Assembly: GCA_002712305.1 (NCBI GenBank)
Contig: PATE01000102.1
Location: 1 to 55,090 of the forward strand
Direction of reading: 5' to 3'
Length of the DNA: 55,090 nucleotides
Source of the DNA: Gemmatimonadota bacterium
GTDB lineage: Bacteria; Latescibacterota; UBA2968; UBA8231
Shown here: positions 1 through 7,479 of the stretch, one piece after another
Layout of the letters: each line of letters begins with the position of its first letter
Numbering within the stretch: the first letter of the stretch is position 1
The notes under the pieces: model-generated
What the model was told of the DNA's origin: nothing
Seen by the model: the letters and a program-made list of their open reading frames with translations, nothing else
The model's database searches: none
Position numbers and translations under genes: made by a program

Positions 1-303
1 GGTCACCAGGTCCGGACGATTCCACACACACCACCATGCGGTTCGCAGGGCTGCCGCTGCGAAGGCGATGAGTTTGCCGGTGGCACCCACCTGAGGTGTC
101 AGAAAGCGGCGCGTGGTCACCGGATGTTCGGCGTCGAATTCACGATCCCCTTCGAAGGCGGGGGCGAGGATCGTACATCCCTCGTGTCCGGCAAGTCGCC
201 ATAAGCGGCCCAGAACGTTGGCGATGCCACCGACGATGGGCGGATAGTCGAAGGTGAGCAGGAGCGATCGCTGTACAGGCGGATCAGCAGCGGGCTCGTT
301 CAT
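1..303 (-). CDS. Glycosyltransferase family 4-like protein, N-terminal fragment
   Basis: Reading the minus strand from the ATG at 303-301 gives an open frame that runs off the left edge after 101 codons. Near its N-terminus it has the segment TFDYPPIVGGIA, followed by a helix and the strand CTILAPAF. This is the usual start of GT4-type glycosyltransferases, the glycine-rich acceptor-side Rossmann loop of the GT-B fold. Such enzymes transfer sugars from nucleotide donors to lipids, polysaccharides or small molecules. The start overlaps the stop of the upstream receiver gene (ATGA), so the two are probably translationally coupled. The donor-binding C-terminal half is outside the window, so donor and acceptor cannot be named. 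The family is likely; the exact function is unknown. Confidence 0.72.
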   Translation of the reverse strand, partial: MNEPAADPPVQRSLLLTFDYPPIVGGIANVLGRLWRLAGHEGCTILAPAFEGDREFDAEHPVTTRRFLTPQVGATGKLIAFAAAALRTAWWCVWNRPDLVT

Positions 304-719
304 GGGCTGTCGAGGATCTCTCGGACACGACCGACAAGACTCTGCAGAGAGAAGGGTTTCTCCATCAGTTCGTCGGCCCCTTCGAAGTCATCGAGTCCAG
401 CGGTAACACCTGTGATGATGACGATGCGAACATGAGACTGCCCGGCACGCAACTGATTGAGGACTTCCCGGCCCGACATTCTCGGCATGGAGTGGTCGAG
501 AAGAACCAGATGGATTTCCTCCTCATTCCGTTCGAAGGTCTCCAAGCCGCTTTCGCCGTCTTCGGCTTCCAGCACGGTGTAACCCCGGCGTCTGAGCATG
601 CGAGCCGCCGTGCTGCGGACCATCTTCTCATCATCGATGATGAGGATGGTCTCGTCTCCCCCTGGAAGCTGCTGGGGTGGCGTCGTTGTCAAAGGTTGCT
701 CCATCTGGGCAACGGTCAT
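300..719 (-). CDS. Stand-alone response-regulator receiver domain protein
   Basis: A single CheY-like receiver domain of 139 residues with no output domain. The acidic pair is about residues 29-30 (IIDDEK), the phospho-acceptor Asp is about 75 (LLDHSMP), the Thr is about 103 (IITG) and the Lys is about 121 (MEKPF). All catalytic residues are therefore present. I chose the ATG at 719-717 because it overlaps the TGA of the upstream PAS frame (718-716); a TTG two codons upstream is possible. The gene ends with TGA inside the ATG of the following glycosyltransferase. Receiver-only proteins relay phosphate between a kinase and other partners. No kinase core is nearby, so the partner is unknown. 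Because the upstream PAS gene is broken, this module may have lost its sensor. Confidence 0.85.
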   Translation of the reverse strand: MTVAQMEQPLTTTPPQQLPGGDETILIIDDEKMVRSTAARMLRRRGYTVLEAEDGESGLETFERNEEEIHLVLLDHSMPRMSGREVLNQLRAGQSHVRIVIITGVTAGLDDFEGADELMEKPFSLQSLVGRVREILDSP

Positions 720-1129
720 GGGCAAATACCCGGTACCTGCAGTCGCTCAGCCTGGGCGACACGTTCGGTGATTTCTTCGCGTACGATGATCGCCCCGGCC
801 CGTTCAGGCAGAAGGATGACACGCACCTCGTGAAGCACGAGGGTGCCCTCCTTCGATTCCGTTCCCGAAAGCAGGGGCGATGGCATCTCCAGGTCGTCGG
901 CCTACGAGGCCAGGGCCTGCTCGACCATGGCTTTCGGTAGAATGGGGTCATTGTCATCGGGGGCGACATCCCAAACAGGACGGCCGATGAGAGCGTCAGT
1001 ACTGGCCGATTCCTCCGTCTTGGTCGCTGCTGCCAGATAGGCGTCGTTCACGTCGACGATCGTCCCACGTGAGTCGATCAGGATTGCCGGCAACGGCAAT
1101 ACGGAAAAGACGGAACTGTAGTCAAACAC
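716..1129 (-). pseudogene. PAS-domain sensor interrupted by an in-frame TAG
   Basis: From GTG 1129 the frame encodes the first half of a PAS domain (LPLPAILIDSRGTIVDVND). It meets TAG at 904-902, codon 76, and then continues open for 61 more codons to TGA 718-716. The continuation (EGTLVLHEVRVILLP, then IIVREEITERVAQAERL) is the expected second half of the same PAS fold, ending in the usual DITER-like helix. Without the TAG this would be one complete PAS protein of about 137 residues, coupled by ATGA overlap to the receiver gene. GTG 1129 has an upstream GAGGGG at a spacing of about 9 bases. ATG 1186 would overlap the metallophosphoesterase by 56 bases. Other genes here end in TAG, so general recoding is unlikely. 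I call it a nonsense mutation or a sequencing error. Confidence 0.7.
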
Positions 1130-1130
1130 G

Positions 1131-2246
1131 TCAGTCGGCCCCTCGAAAAGGGGCGCGAAGAGTGGCGGTGCGGCGGGCGGGTTCATACCAGCCCTGTGGT
1201 GCGTGATCGGAGGTGTGTAGATAACATTCGATGGCGACTTGGCTGCTGCCCTCGGTAAAGGTGAACAACCGGCTCATGGGCATCGTCGTCAGTCCCGCAT
1301 GATACTTCGTCACGGCCGAGCAATTGACGAAGGTTGTTCCCCACTTCTGCTCAACATGGGACCGGCCACCATGGGTGTCGTCCGGATGCGTATGGGTATG
1401 GGAGCCGAGCCACAGGTCGGTTGCGCCGGGATGGGCGGCAAGATACCCCTCGAAGGCCTGCGCGTCCGGTTTTCCATCGACGAAGTAGAGATAACTGGCC
1501 CCCTCAGGGCCACCGGCGGGGAAGTAGCCGTGGTAGTGGCTGACCCAGTTGCCATCTTCGTCCTTGCGGAAGCCCTCCCAGGGGCCCGACGCAACGGTTG
1601 TCTCCTTGAGCATGTGATGGTGTGCCGTGATGACGATCTCGTCTTCGGCGACCGACTCGACATGTTGTTGCCACCAGTCAAAGGTCTCGCCCGTGACGGC
1701 GCCTGCAGGGTATCCGCCTCGCACGGCGCGGCCCACAGGTGGCCCACCGTCGTTTCGGTCGCTCATCATCAGGATGCGGATGTTGCCCACACGGAAGTGG
1801 TAACGCTCCCACGTCCCATCGATCGCAAAGGGTCGTCGCTGGGCATCGACGCCAGAGTATTCGGTCGAGATGCCTTCCGGATCGACCCACTTCCGAAACC
1901 ACCACTGACACTCCTCGTCGGGACCAGAGGCGTCGTGATTGCCGATGATGTTGTAGAAGTGCTCACGTCGATGTCGGGTGGCTGCGGCGAACTGCCGCAC
2001 AACCTCTTCGCCTTCCTCATCGTCCGGCGATCCCTGATTGCCGGACAGGTCACCCAGATGAAGGGCAATATCCCACTCGAAGGGCGGTCCTCCTTCGTCG
2101 CCGCCCTGCTCCGACTGGCGGATGGCCGTGGCCAGACTCTCACGGCCGTCGCGTCGCAGGTCTGTTCCCACGTGGGAACAGCCCATGACCCACAATCTGA
2201 ATTGACGCGTCTCCTCTGCCATGGGAGCAAATGATAACCTTCGCAT
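1131..2246 (-). CDS. Calcineurin-like metallophosphoesterase
   Basis: A 371-residue protein with the dinuclear-metal phosphoesterase motifs in order: GCSHVG near residue 23, LHLGDLSGN, GNHDA, TAHHH and GSHTHTH. The first motif is normally D-x-H, but here the Asp position is Cys (C-S-H). The rest of the site is intact. There is no signal peptide, so it is probably cytoplasmic. The substrate (phosphomono- or diester) cannot be inferred. It heads the minus-strand set PAS, receiver and glycosyltransferase, and its TGA lies one base before the chosen PAS start. The start could be ATG 2246 or ATG 2222 (MAEETRQF); neither has a good Shine-Dalgarno sequence. Family assignment is firm; the role is unknown. 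Confidence 0.85.
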   Translation of the reverse strand: MRRLSFAPMAEETRQFRLWVMGCSHVGTDLRRDGRESLATAIRQSEQGGDEGGPPFEWDIALHLGDLSGNQGSPDDEEGEEVVRQFAAATRHRREHFYNIIGNHDASGPDEECQWWFRKWVDPEGISTEYSGVDAQRRPFAIDGTWERYHFRVGNIRILMMSDRNDGGPPVGRAVRGGYPAGAVTGETFDWWQQHVESVAEDEIVITAHHHMLKETTVASGPWEGFRKDEDGNWVSHYHGYFPAGGPEGASYLYFVDGKPDAQAFEGYLAAHPGATDLWLGSHTHTHPDDTHGGRSHVEQKWGTTFVNCSAVTKYHAGLTTMPMSRLFTFTEGSSQVAIECYLHTSDHAPQGWYEPARRTATLRAPFRGAD

Positions 2247-2281
2247 TGCCGGACGCCAGCAGGAACCTCAAGTTATCAGTC

Positions 2282-2297
2282 GTCAGCTCCAGCTGAC
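2282..2297. repeat. Perfect inverted repeat in divergent intergenic region
   Basis: GTCAGCT-CC-AGCTGAC is a perfect 7-bp inverted repeat with a 2-base centre. It lies between the divergently transcribed metallophosphoesterase and M16 protease genes, 33 bases before the protease start. It could be a dimeric repressor operator or a small leader hairpin. No regulator is encoded next to it. Confidence 0.4.
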
Positions 2298-2330
2298 CTA
2301 TGAATTGCCGACTCTGTTATGAGGACTCTA

Positions 2331-5204
2331 ATGCCACGATCAACACGCTGTCGCCTTCTCTCGCTGCTTGCTACGTCGTGCCTGCTGGCGGGTCTCGTAT
2401 CCTGCGCACCGTCGGCGCCGCCGCCACAGGCTGCAGAGCCCCCTGCCGTGGCGCTGCCCAAAGACCCCAATGTGCGCACCGGCACCCTCGCCAATGGCAT
2501 GCGCTACGTCATCCGCCACAACGAGAAGCCGGAACAGCGTCTCGAATTGCGCCTCGTCGTCGATGTGGGATCTGTTCTTGAGCACGATTCCGAACAGGGG
2601 CTGGCACACTTCGCCGAGCACATGGCCTTCAATGGGACGGCCAATTTCGAAAAGCAGGAACTGATCGACTATCTCGAGTCGATTGGTATGCGCTTCGGTG
2701 CCGATGTGAATGCCTATACATCCTTCGACGAGACGGTCTATATGTTGACGGTCCCCACCGACAGCATGGACGTCGTCACCACCGCCTTCCAAATCCTGCA
2801 GGACTGGGCACAGGCGGTGAGCTTCGACGCGGAGGAGATCGACAAGGAGAGAGGCGTCGTCATCGAAGAGTGGCGAAGTCGGCGCGGTGCAGGACAACGG
2901 ATGCAGGACGAGCAGCTGCCGATCCTGTTGCACGAGTCGCTCTATGCAGATCGTTTGCCGATCGGCACTGTGGAGAATCTCGAGTCCTTTCCGCACGATA
3001 CGCTGCGCGCGTTCTACAAACGCTGGTATCGCCCGGATCTGATGAGCATCGTCGCCGTGGGTGATCTGGCCCCCGATCTGCTGGACAGTCTCATCCGCTC
3101 CACCTTTGATCCATTGCAGGCTCAGGATGATCCCGAAGAGCGGGTCTACCATCCCGTACCCGATCACCCTCAAACCCTGTTTGCCATCGCCACCGATCCC
3201 GAGGCTACGAGCAACGTCGTCTACATCTATTCGAAACAGGACGTGAGAGAAGACTCGACGGCCGATGCTTATCGACGCTCGATCATGGAGTCCCTCTATC
3301 ACGGCATGGTCAACCAGCGTCTCTACGAGCTCACTCAAGAGGCAGATCCCGAGTTCCTCGGTGGGGGGTCAGGCCAGGGCCGCTGGCTGCGGACGAAGGA
3401 GTTCACCTATCTCGGTGCGGCCGTACAGAACAACGGCTTCAACAGGGGGCTCGAGGCGCTGTTGAGAGAGGCGGCCAGGGTCCGACGACACGGATTCACG
3501 GCGACAGAACTGGCACGGCAAAAGACACAGAAGCTCCGCTCCATGGAACAGATGGCACGGGAATACGACAAGACAGAGTCTGCTCGCTTTGCCTCGGAAT
3601 ATGTGCGTCACGTCCTGGAGGGTGAACCGATCCCCGGCATTGCCCGTGAACTCGAACTGCATCAGGAACTGCTGCCGACCATCTCTCTGGAGGACATCAA
3701 CGCTCTCGCGCGTCGAGCCGTGCGAACCGACAATCGCGTGATCACGATCAGCGCACCCGAAGCTGATCAGATCATCGTTCCCGATGAGACCGAACTGCTG
3801 ACCGCCTTCGATGTCGTCAATACCATGGAGATCGAGCCCTACGTCGACGCCGCCGCTGACCGACCCCTGCTGCCGAATGAACCGGTGGCCGGAACCGTCG
3901 TGGCACGCAACTCCATCCCGGAATTGGGCGTCACGAGATGGACACTCAGCAATGGGGTTCAGGTGACGCTGAAGCCGACGGACTTCAAGAATGACCAGAT
4001 CCTGTTCAGCTCGTACAGCCTCGGCGGACACTCCCTCGTAGACGACGCCGACTACATGGCAGCGAACACGGCAACGTCCTCCGTCACACAGGGCGGGATT
4101 GGTAATTTCGACCAGATCGAATTGGGCAAATGGTTGGCAGGGAAAGTGGTCAGTGTCAGCCCCTATATCTCACAGCTGGACGAAGGTGTGTCCGGATCGG
4201 CGTCACCGGAAGACGTGGAAACGATGTTCCAGCTGATCTACGCCTATGTCACGGCGCCGAGGCCTGATACGAGCGCCTACGCTTCGTACATGACACGGCT
4301 CCATGCTGCCATCGAGAATCGCAGTTCGCAACCTGAAGTAGCCTATTCTGACACGATCCAGGCGACCATGTCGCAGCATCACCATCGGGCCCGTCCGTGG
4401 ACCCTCGAACTGCTCGAGGAGATGGATCTGGAACGCTCGACTGCGATCTACCGCGACCGCTTCGCTAACGCAGGAGACTTCCACTTCTACTTCGTCGGCA
4501 ATTTCACCCCAGAGGATATAGAGCCCCTCGTCACCCTGTATCTGGGAGGCCTGCCCACCACGGGTCGCCAGGAGACATGGCGCGACATCGACATGGATCC
4601 ACCCGACCAGATCGTGGAAAAGACGGTTCGGCGGGGGGTCGCGCCCAAGGCGCGGACCCGACTGGTGTTCACCGGTAATTTCGATTTCGGGAACCGGCGC
4701 GACCGGCTGCACATCGAGACCATGGCAGAGGCATTCCAGATCAAATTGAGGGAGATTGTGCGTGAAGATATGGGGGGCACCTATGGTGTCGGTGTCCGAG
4801 CCTCGACCAACCATTACCCCGATGAGACGTACCGGATCACGATCAACTTTGGCTGCGATCCCGAGCGCGTGGAGGAGTTGACGGAGGCCGTCTTCGTACA
4901 GATCGACTCGGTCCGTGATGTGGGGCTCGATTCTACGTATGTGGACAAGGTGAAGGAGATTCGCCGCCGTGAGCACGAAGTGAATTTGAAGGAGAACGGT
5001 TGGTGGCTCAGTGTTCTCGAGTGGGTGGATTATCACGATGTGGATCCAGCGGTCATCCTCGATGAGTCGATCGTCGAGGCGCTGACCCCCGAGGACGTCC
5101 AGGTCGCGGCCGAGCGCTGGTTCGACAAGAGCCGCTACGCGCGTTTCGTCCTGCTGCCACAACCCGAGGACGAGACAGAGACGGCAACTGAGGACGGTTC
5201 ATGA
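2331..5204 (+). CDS. M16-family zinc metalloprotease, lipoprotein
   Basis: A two-lobed insulinase-family peptidase of 957 residues, close to PqqL-type lengths. A lipobox (LVSC, Cys about residue 25) follows a hydrophobic signal, so it is probably a lipoprotein anchored in the envelope. The inverted zinc motif HFAEH lies at about 93-97. The third ligand Glu is about 76 residues later in DKERGVVIEE. The C-terminal half repeats the fold (WTLSNGVQV onward) but lacks HxxEH, as usual for the non-catalytic lobe. I chose ATG 2331 over ATG 2319 because GAGG lies 6 bases before it. Family members degrade peptides in the periplasm. The stop overlaps the sialidase start (ATGA), so the two form an operon. 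Confidence 0.9.
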   Translation: MPRSTRCRLLSLLATSCLLAGLVSCAPSAPPPQAAEPPAVALPKDPNVRTGTLANGMRYVIRHNEKPEQRLELRLVVDVGSVLEHDSEQGLAHFAEHMAFNGTANFEKQELIDYLESIGMRFGADVNAYTSFDETVYMLTVPTDSMDVVTTAFQILQDWAQAVSFDAEEIDKERGVVIEEWRSRRGAGQRMQDEQLPILLHESLYADRLPIGTVENLESFPHDTLRAFYKRWYRPDLMSIVAVGDLAPDLLDSLIRSTFDPLQAQDDPEERVYHPVPDHPQTLFAIATDPEATSNVVYIYSKQDVREDSTADAYRRSIMESLYHGMVNQRLYELTQEADPEFLGGGSGQGRWLRTKEFTYLGAAVQNNGFNRGLEALLREAARVRRHGFTATELARQKTQKLRSMEQMAREYDKTESARFASEYVRHVLEGEPIPGIARELELHQELLPTISLEDINALARRAVRTDNRVITISAPEADQIIVPDETELLTAFDVVNTMEIEPYVDAAADRPLLPNEPVAGTVVARNSIPELGVTRWTLSNGVQVTLKPTDFKNDQILFSSYSLGGHSLVDDADYMAANTATSSVTQGGIGNFDQIELGKWLAGKVVSVSPYISQLDEGVSGSASPEDVETMFQLIYAYVTAPRPDTSAYASYMTRLHAAIENRSSQPEVAYSDTIQATMSQHHHRARPWTLELLEEMDLERSTAIYRDRFANAGDFHFYFVGNFTPEDIEPLVTLYLGGLPTTGRQETWRDIDMDPPDQIVEKTVRRGVAPKARTRLVFTGNFDFGNRRDRLHIETMAEAFQIKLREIVREDMGGTYGVGVRASTNHYPDETYRITINFGCDPERVEELTEAVFVQIDSVRDVGLDSTYVDKVKEIRRREHEVNLKENGWWLSVLEWVDYHDVDPAVILDESIVEALTPEDVQVAAERWFDKSRYARFVLLPQPEDETETATEDGS

Positions 5205-6256
5205 GTCTCGAACAGCGCGAGCTGTTCATCGCCGGCGAGGGTGGGTATCACACCTATCGCATCCCGGTGCTTGCGGTGACTTCGACCGGTCGCATTCTGG
5301 CCTTCTGTGAAGGAAGACGTGATTCTCGATCGGATAGCGGCCAGATCGATCTGTTGCTTCGCCACAGCGACGATGAGGGAGTGACCTGGTCGGATGTACT
5401 CGTCGTGGCCACAGAACCGGAGATGACCAGCGGCAATCCGTGTCCCGTTGTCGACCGGACGACGGGCCGGATCCTGCTGCCTTTCTGCAGGAATCTGGCC
5501 GACGGCCCCGAGTCGATGATCTGCGAGGGCAAGGCGCCACGCACGGTGTGGCTGACCCACTCAGATGACGACGGTCTCACCTGGTCTGTGCCACGTGAGA
5601 TCACGGAGCAGACGAAGGATCCAACCTGGACGTGGTATGCCACCGGTCCCTGTCACGGGATCCAACTGACGTCGGGCAGACTGGTGGTTCCCTGTGATCA
5701 CATGGTCGGGGTCTATCACGATCGTCAGCGAGATCCCTATCACTCACACGTGATCATCTCCGATGACGGGGGCGATTCGTGGCGCATCGGTGGTGTCGTT
5801 GAAGAGGGGACGAATGAGTGTGCCGTCGCCGAACTGGCGGATCACTCGCTGTACATCAACTGTCGAAACTATCGGGGTGAGAAGCGCCGCGCGGCAGCGC
5901 GCAGCAGGGATGGTGGCGACAGCTTCGAGGCTCGCTTCTGGGTCGACGATCACCCCGAACCGATCTGTCAGGGAGCCCTGACGAGTCTGTCCGACGAGCA
6001 CGGGCCGGGAGATCGCTTGCTGTTTTCGAACCCGTCCAGTCAGCAGGCCAGGGAGCGACTGACGATCCGCCGAAGTGAAGATGGCGGGCAGACGTGGCCA
6101 ACAGCACGCTGCCTGTACGAAGGGCCCTCTGCCTACAGCGATCTCGCCATCACCAGCGGTGACACGGCGCTGTGTCTATACGAACGGGGAGCCGATGCCG
6201 CCTATGAGACACTCACCCTGGCGCGGTTCGACGAAGTTTGGCTGGAAGGCGAGTGA
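5201..6256 (+). CDS. Exo-alpha-sialidase-like BNR-repeat glycosidase
   Basis: A 351-residue six-bladed propeller of the sialidase superfamily. The N-terminal TYRIP motif supplies the first arginine of the substrate triad (about residue 20). Five Asp-boxes of the form S-x-D-x-G-x-T-W follow (SDDEGVTW, SDDDGLTW, SDDGGDSW, SRDGGDSF, SEDGGQTW). No signal peptide is visible, so the protein looks cytoplasmic unless exported another way. That is unusual for a scavenging sialidase and would suit cleavage of imported oligosaccharides. Members of this group also act on substrates other than sialic acid, so specificity is open. It is coupled to the M16 protease by a 4-base overlap. It is followed without a gap by a frame with no normal start codon. 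Confidence 0.85.
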   Translation: MSLEQRELFIAGEGGYHTYRIPVLAVTSTGRILAFCEGRRDSRSDSGQIDLLLRHSDDEGVTWSDVLVVATEPEMTSGNPCPVVDRTTGRILLPFCRNLADGPESMICEGKAPRTVWLTHSDDDGLTWSVPREITEQTKDPTWTWYATGPCHGIQLTSGRLVVPCDHMVGVYHDRQRDPYHSHVIISDDGGDSWRIGGVVEEGTNECAVAELADHSLYINCRNYRGEKRRAAARSRDGGDSFEARFWVDDHPEPICQGALTSLSDEHGPGDRLLFSNPSSQQARERLTIRRSEDGGQTWPTARCLYEGPSAYSDLAITSGDTALCLYERGADAAYETLTLARFDEVWLEGE

Positions 6257-6280
6257 GTTCGGACACCGATTCTAGCGCAG

Positions 6281-7126
6281 TTGGCCAGGCGTCTGGCCTG
6301 CCACGGGCTGATCAGCCCGGTGGACGGCGAAGAGGGTTACGTCGAATTGTTCCGTCGTCTTCAGCCGGTACCACCCATGGCCAATTCCTACCCGGGGTCG
6401 CCGCCACGACTCAACGATCGTCAGCAAGCTGTGCTGCGTGCCTTCGAGGTGTCGGGGCCGCTGTCTCCAAAACAGCTCCGTGAGCAGTCGGGGCTCGACT
6501 ATCGGCCTCTCATGGCGGCGGTCAATCGCTTGGAGGAAGCTTTCCTCGTCTGCGAGGACCAAACCGATGATTCGTGGGATCGGCCCCTCCATCTGTTCGA
6601 GCGCGAATGGCCAGACGCCCAAACCGAAGACACCGACCCCTTCGAAGCAAAGGCGCAGGTGCTGCTGCGGTGGGCCCTGACTTATCACCACGTAACGGCG
6701 GAGCAGGCTGCCTCGCTCACCGGTTGGCCCAAACGACAGCTGGCGAGTCTGTTGTCTGCCCTGCATGAACGGGGCGAACTTCAGATCCTTGAAACGTCAC
6801 CCGTCAGCTATCGCCTCCAGCACCTGCTGGATCTGATCGGCCGTCGTCATCGACCATACGCCCTCCCGCACCCTCTGTATCACCAGGCGTTTGCTCTCCT
6901 GGTACTTCCGCTCGGTGATATCGCGGGCGACGCCATGGGTACCGACATAGTCGGTCCCACGATAGAGGCCATGGGCGGAGAAGGAGAAATGGCGCACGTC
7001 CATTTCTACATCGCGTATCACGCCACCGCGGGATCGCAGGCGCACCTCCATACGGCGAGCAGCTCGGTCTCCTGTGCGTCGCTCGTGGAAGGCGCGACCC
7101 ACGCGGTCGATGTCTTCCGGATGTAA
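6281..7126 (+). CDS. AlkZ-related winged-helix protein, probably truncated and overprinted
   Basis: The first 170 or so residues resemble AlkZ-related winged-helix proteins: YVELFRRLQPVPPMANSYPG, a conserved N-terminal segment, then helix-rich wings ending near ALHERGELQILE. From about base 6794 the frame is simply antisense to the PAS gene 6797-7366, so the last ~105 residues are not expected to be meaningful. The genuine gene appears to have lost its 3' end at a junction near 6794-6800. The start is also poor. After the sialidase stop the frame is open from 6257, but the first usable codon is TTG 6281, with no Shine-Dalgarno sequence. It is likely a non-functional remnant. AlkZ relatives are linked to DNA repair, but no activity can be claimed here. 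Confidence 0.5.
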   Translation: MARRLACHGLISPVDGEEGYVELFRRLQPVPPMANSYPGSPPRLNDRQQAVLRAFEVSGPLSPKQLREQSGLDYRPLMAAVNRLEEAFLVCEDQTDDSWDRPLHLFEREWPDAQTEDTDPFEAKAQVLLRWALTYHHVTAEQAASLTGWPKRQLASLLSALHERGELQILETSPVSYRLQHLLDLIGRRHRPYALPHPLYHQAFALLVLPLGDIAGDAMGTDIVGPTIEAMGGEGEMAHVHFYIAYHATAGSQAHLHTASSSVSCASLVEGATHAVDVFRM

Positions 7127-7366
7127 CACGTCGGTGTAGCGACGCTCGATCACCTCATCCGGCGAATACCCGAGTAGATGACCGATTTCGCTGTTGGCGG
7201 AAATGAATCGACTGTCCGGATCCAGGACATAGATGAAGTCGGACGAGCCCTCCACCGGGGCTCGATACCGGGCCTCGGACAGAGCCAGTTCCTGAAGGGC
7301 AGCCGAATCGGGCTGCAGAGCGCCAGCATCGTCGGCGTCAGGTTTTCTGTCGGGAGGGGCGCTCAT
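6797..7366 (-). CDS. PAS-domain protein, probably a truncated sensor kinase
   Basis: A 189-residue protein with one clear PAS domain at about residues 27-150 (SEARYR, GSSDFIYVLDPDSRFISAN, GYSPDEVIERRYTDVLHPED, GVARDITERK). It is followed by IQRVREGVWSMTTADQIQQV. In longer sensors that segment leads into a GAF or kinase module, but here the protein stops after only VLEAIADG. The stop codon (6799-6797) sits exactly where antisense AlkZ-related sequence begins, so the downstream sensor half was probably deleted. The product could still be an isolated ligand-binding PAS protein. A candidate promoter lies at 7433-7461. Confidence 0.65.
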   Translation of the reverse strand: MSAPPDRKPDADDAGALQPDSAALQELALSEARYRAPVEGSSDFIYVLDPDSRFISANSEIGHLLGYSPDEVIERRYTDVLHPEDIDRVGRAFHERRTGDRAARRMEVRLRSRGGVIRDVEMDVRHFSFSAHGLYRGTDYVGTHGVARDITERKYQESKRLVIQRVREGVWSMTTADQIQQVLEAIADG

Positions 7367-7432
7367 ATCGGAGGGGTCCGAGAAGAGGAGAGGTTCGTAG
7401 AACTCGGCTCAGAATCTCATGTAGATTAAGTA

Positions 7433-7461
7433 AAAATAGTTAGATAGGACGTGTGTCTAAA
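7433..7461 (-). promoter_or_regulatory. Candidate sigma70-type promoter for PAS gene
   Basis: In the AT-rich gap 7367-7479, the minus strand reads TTTAGA, 17 bases, TATTTT, matching 4 of 6 consensus bases in each box. Transcription would start about 60 bases upstream of the PAS ATG. The rest of this gap shows nothing else. Confidence 0.4.
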
Positions 7462-7479
7462 CTCAAGTTGGGTCCGATC

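Noticed and set aside
432-833. Long antisense frames over the receiver, metallophosphoesterase, M28 and enolase-like genes
   Set aside because: They are complements of well-supported genes in GC-rich DNA, with no domain similarity or Shine-Dalgarno sequence.
902-904. Genetic-code change (TAG as sense codon)
   Set aside because: Several clear genes end in TAG exactly where their families end or just before the next gene, so TAG is used as a normal stop.
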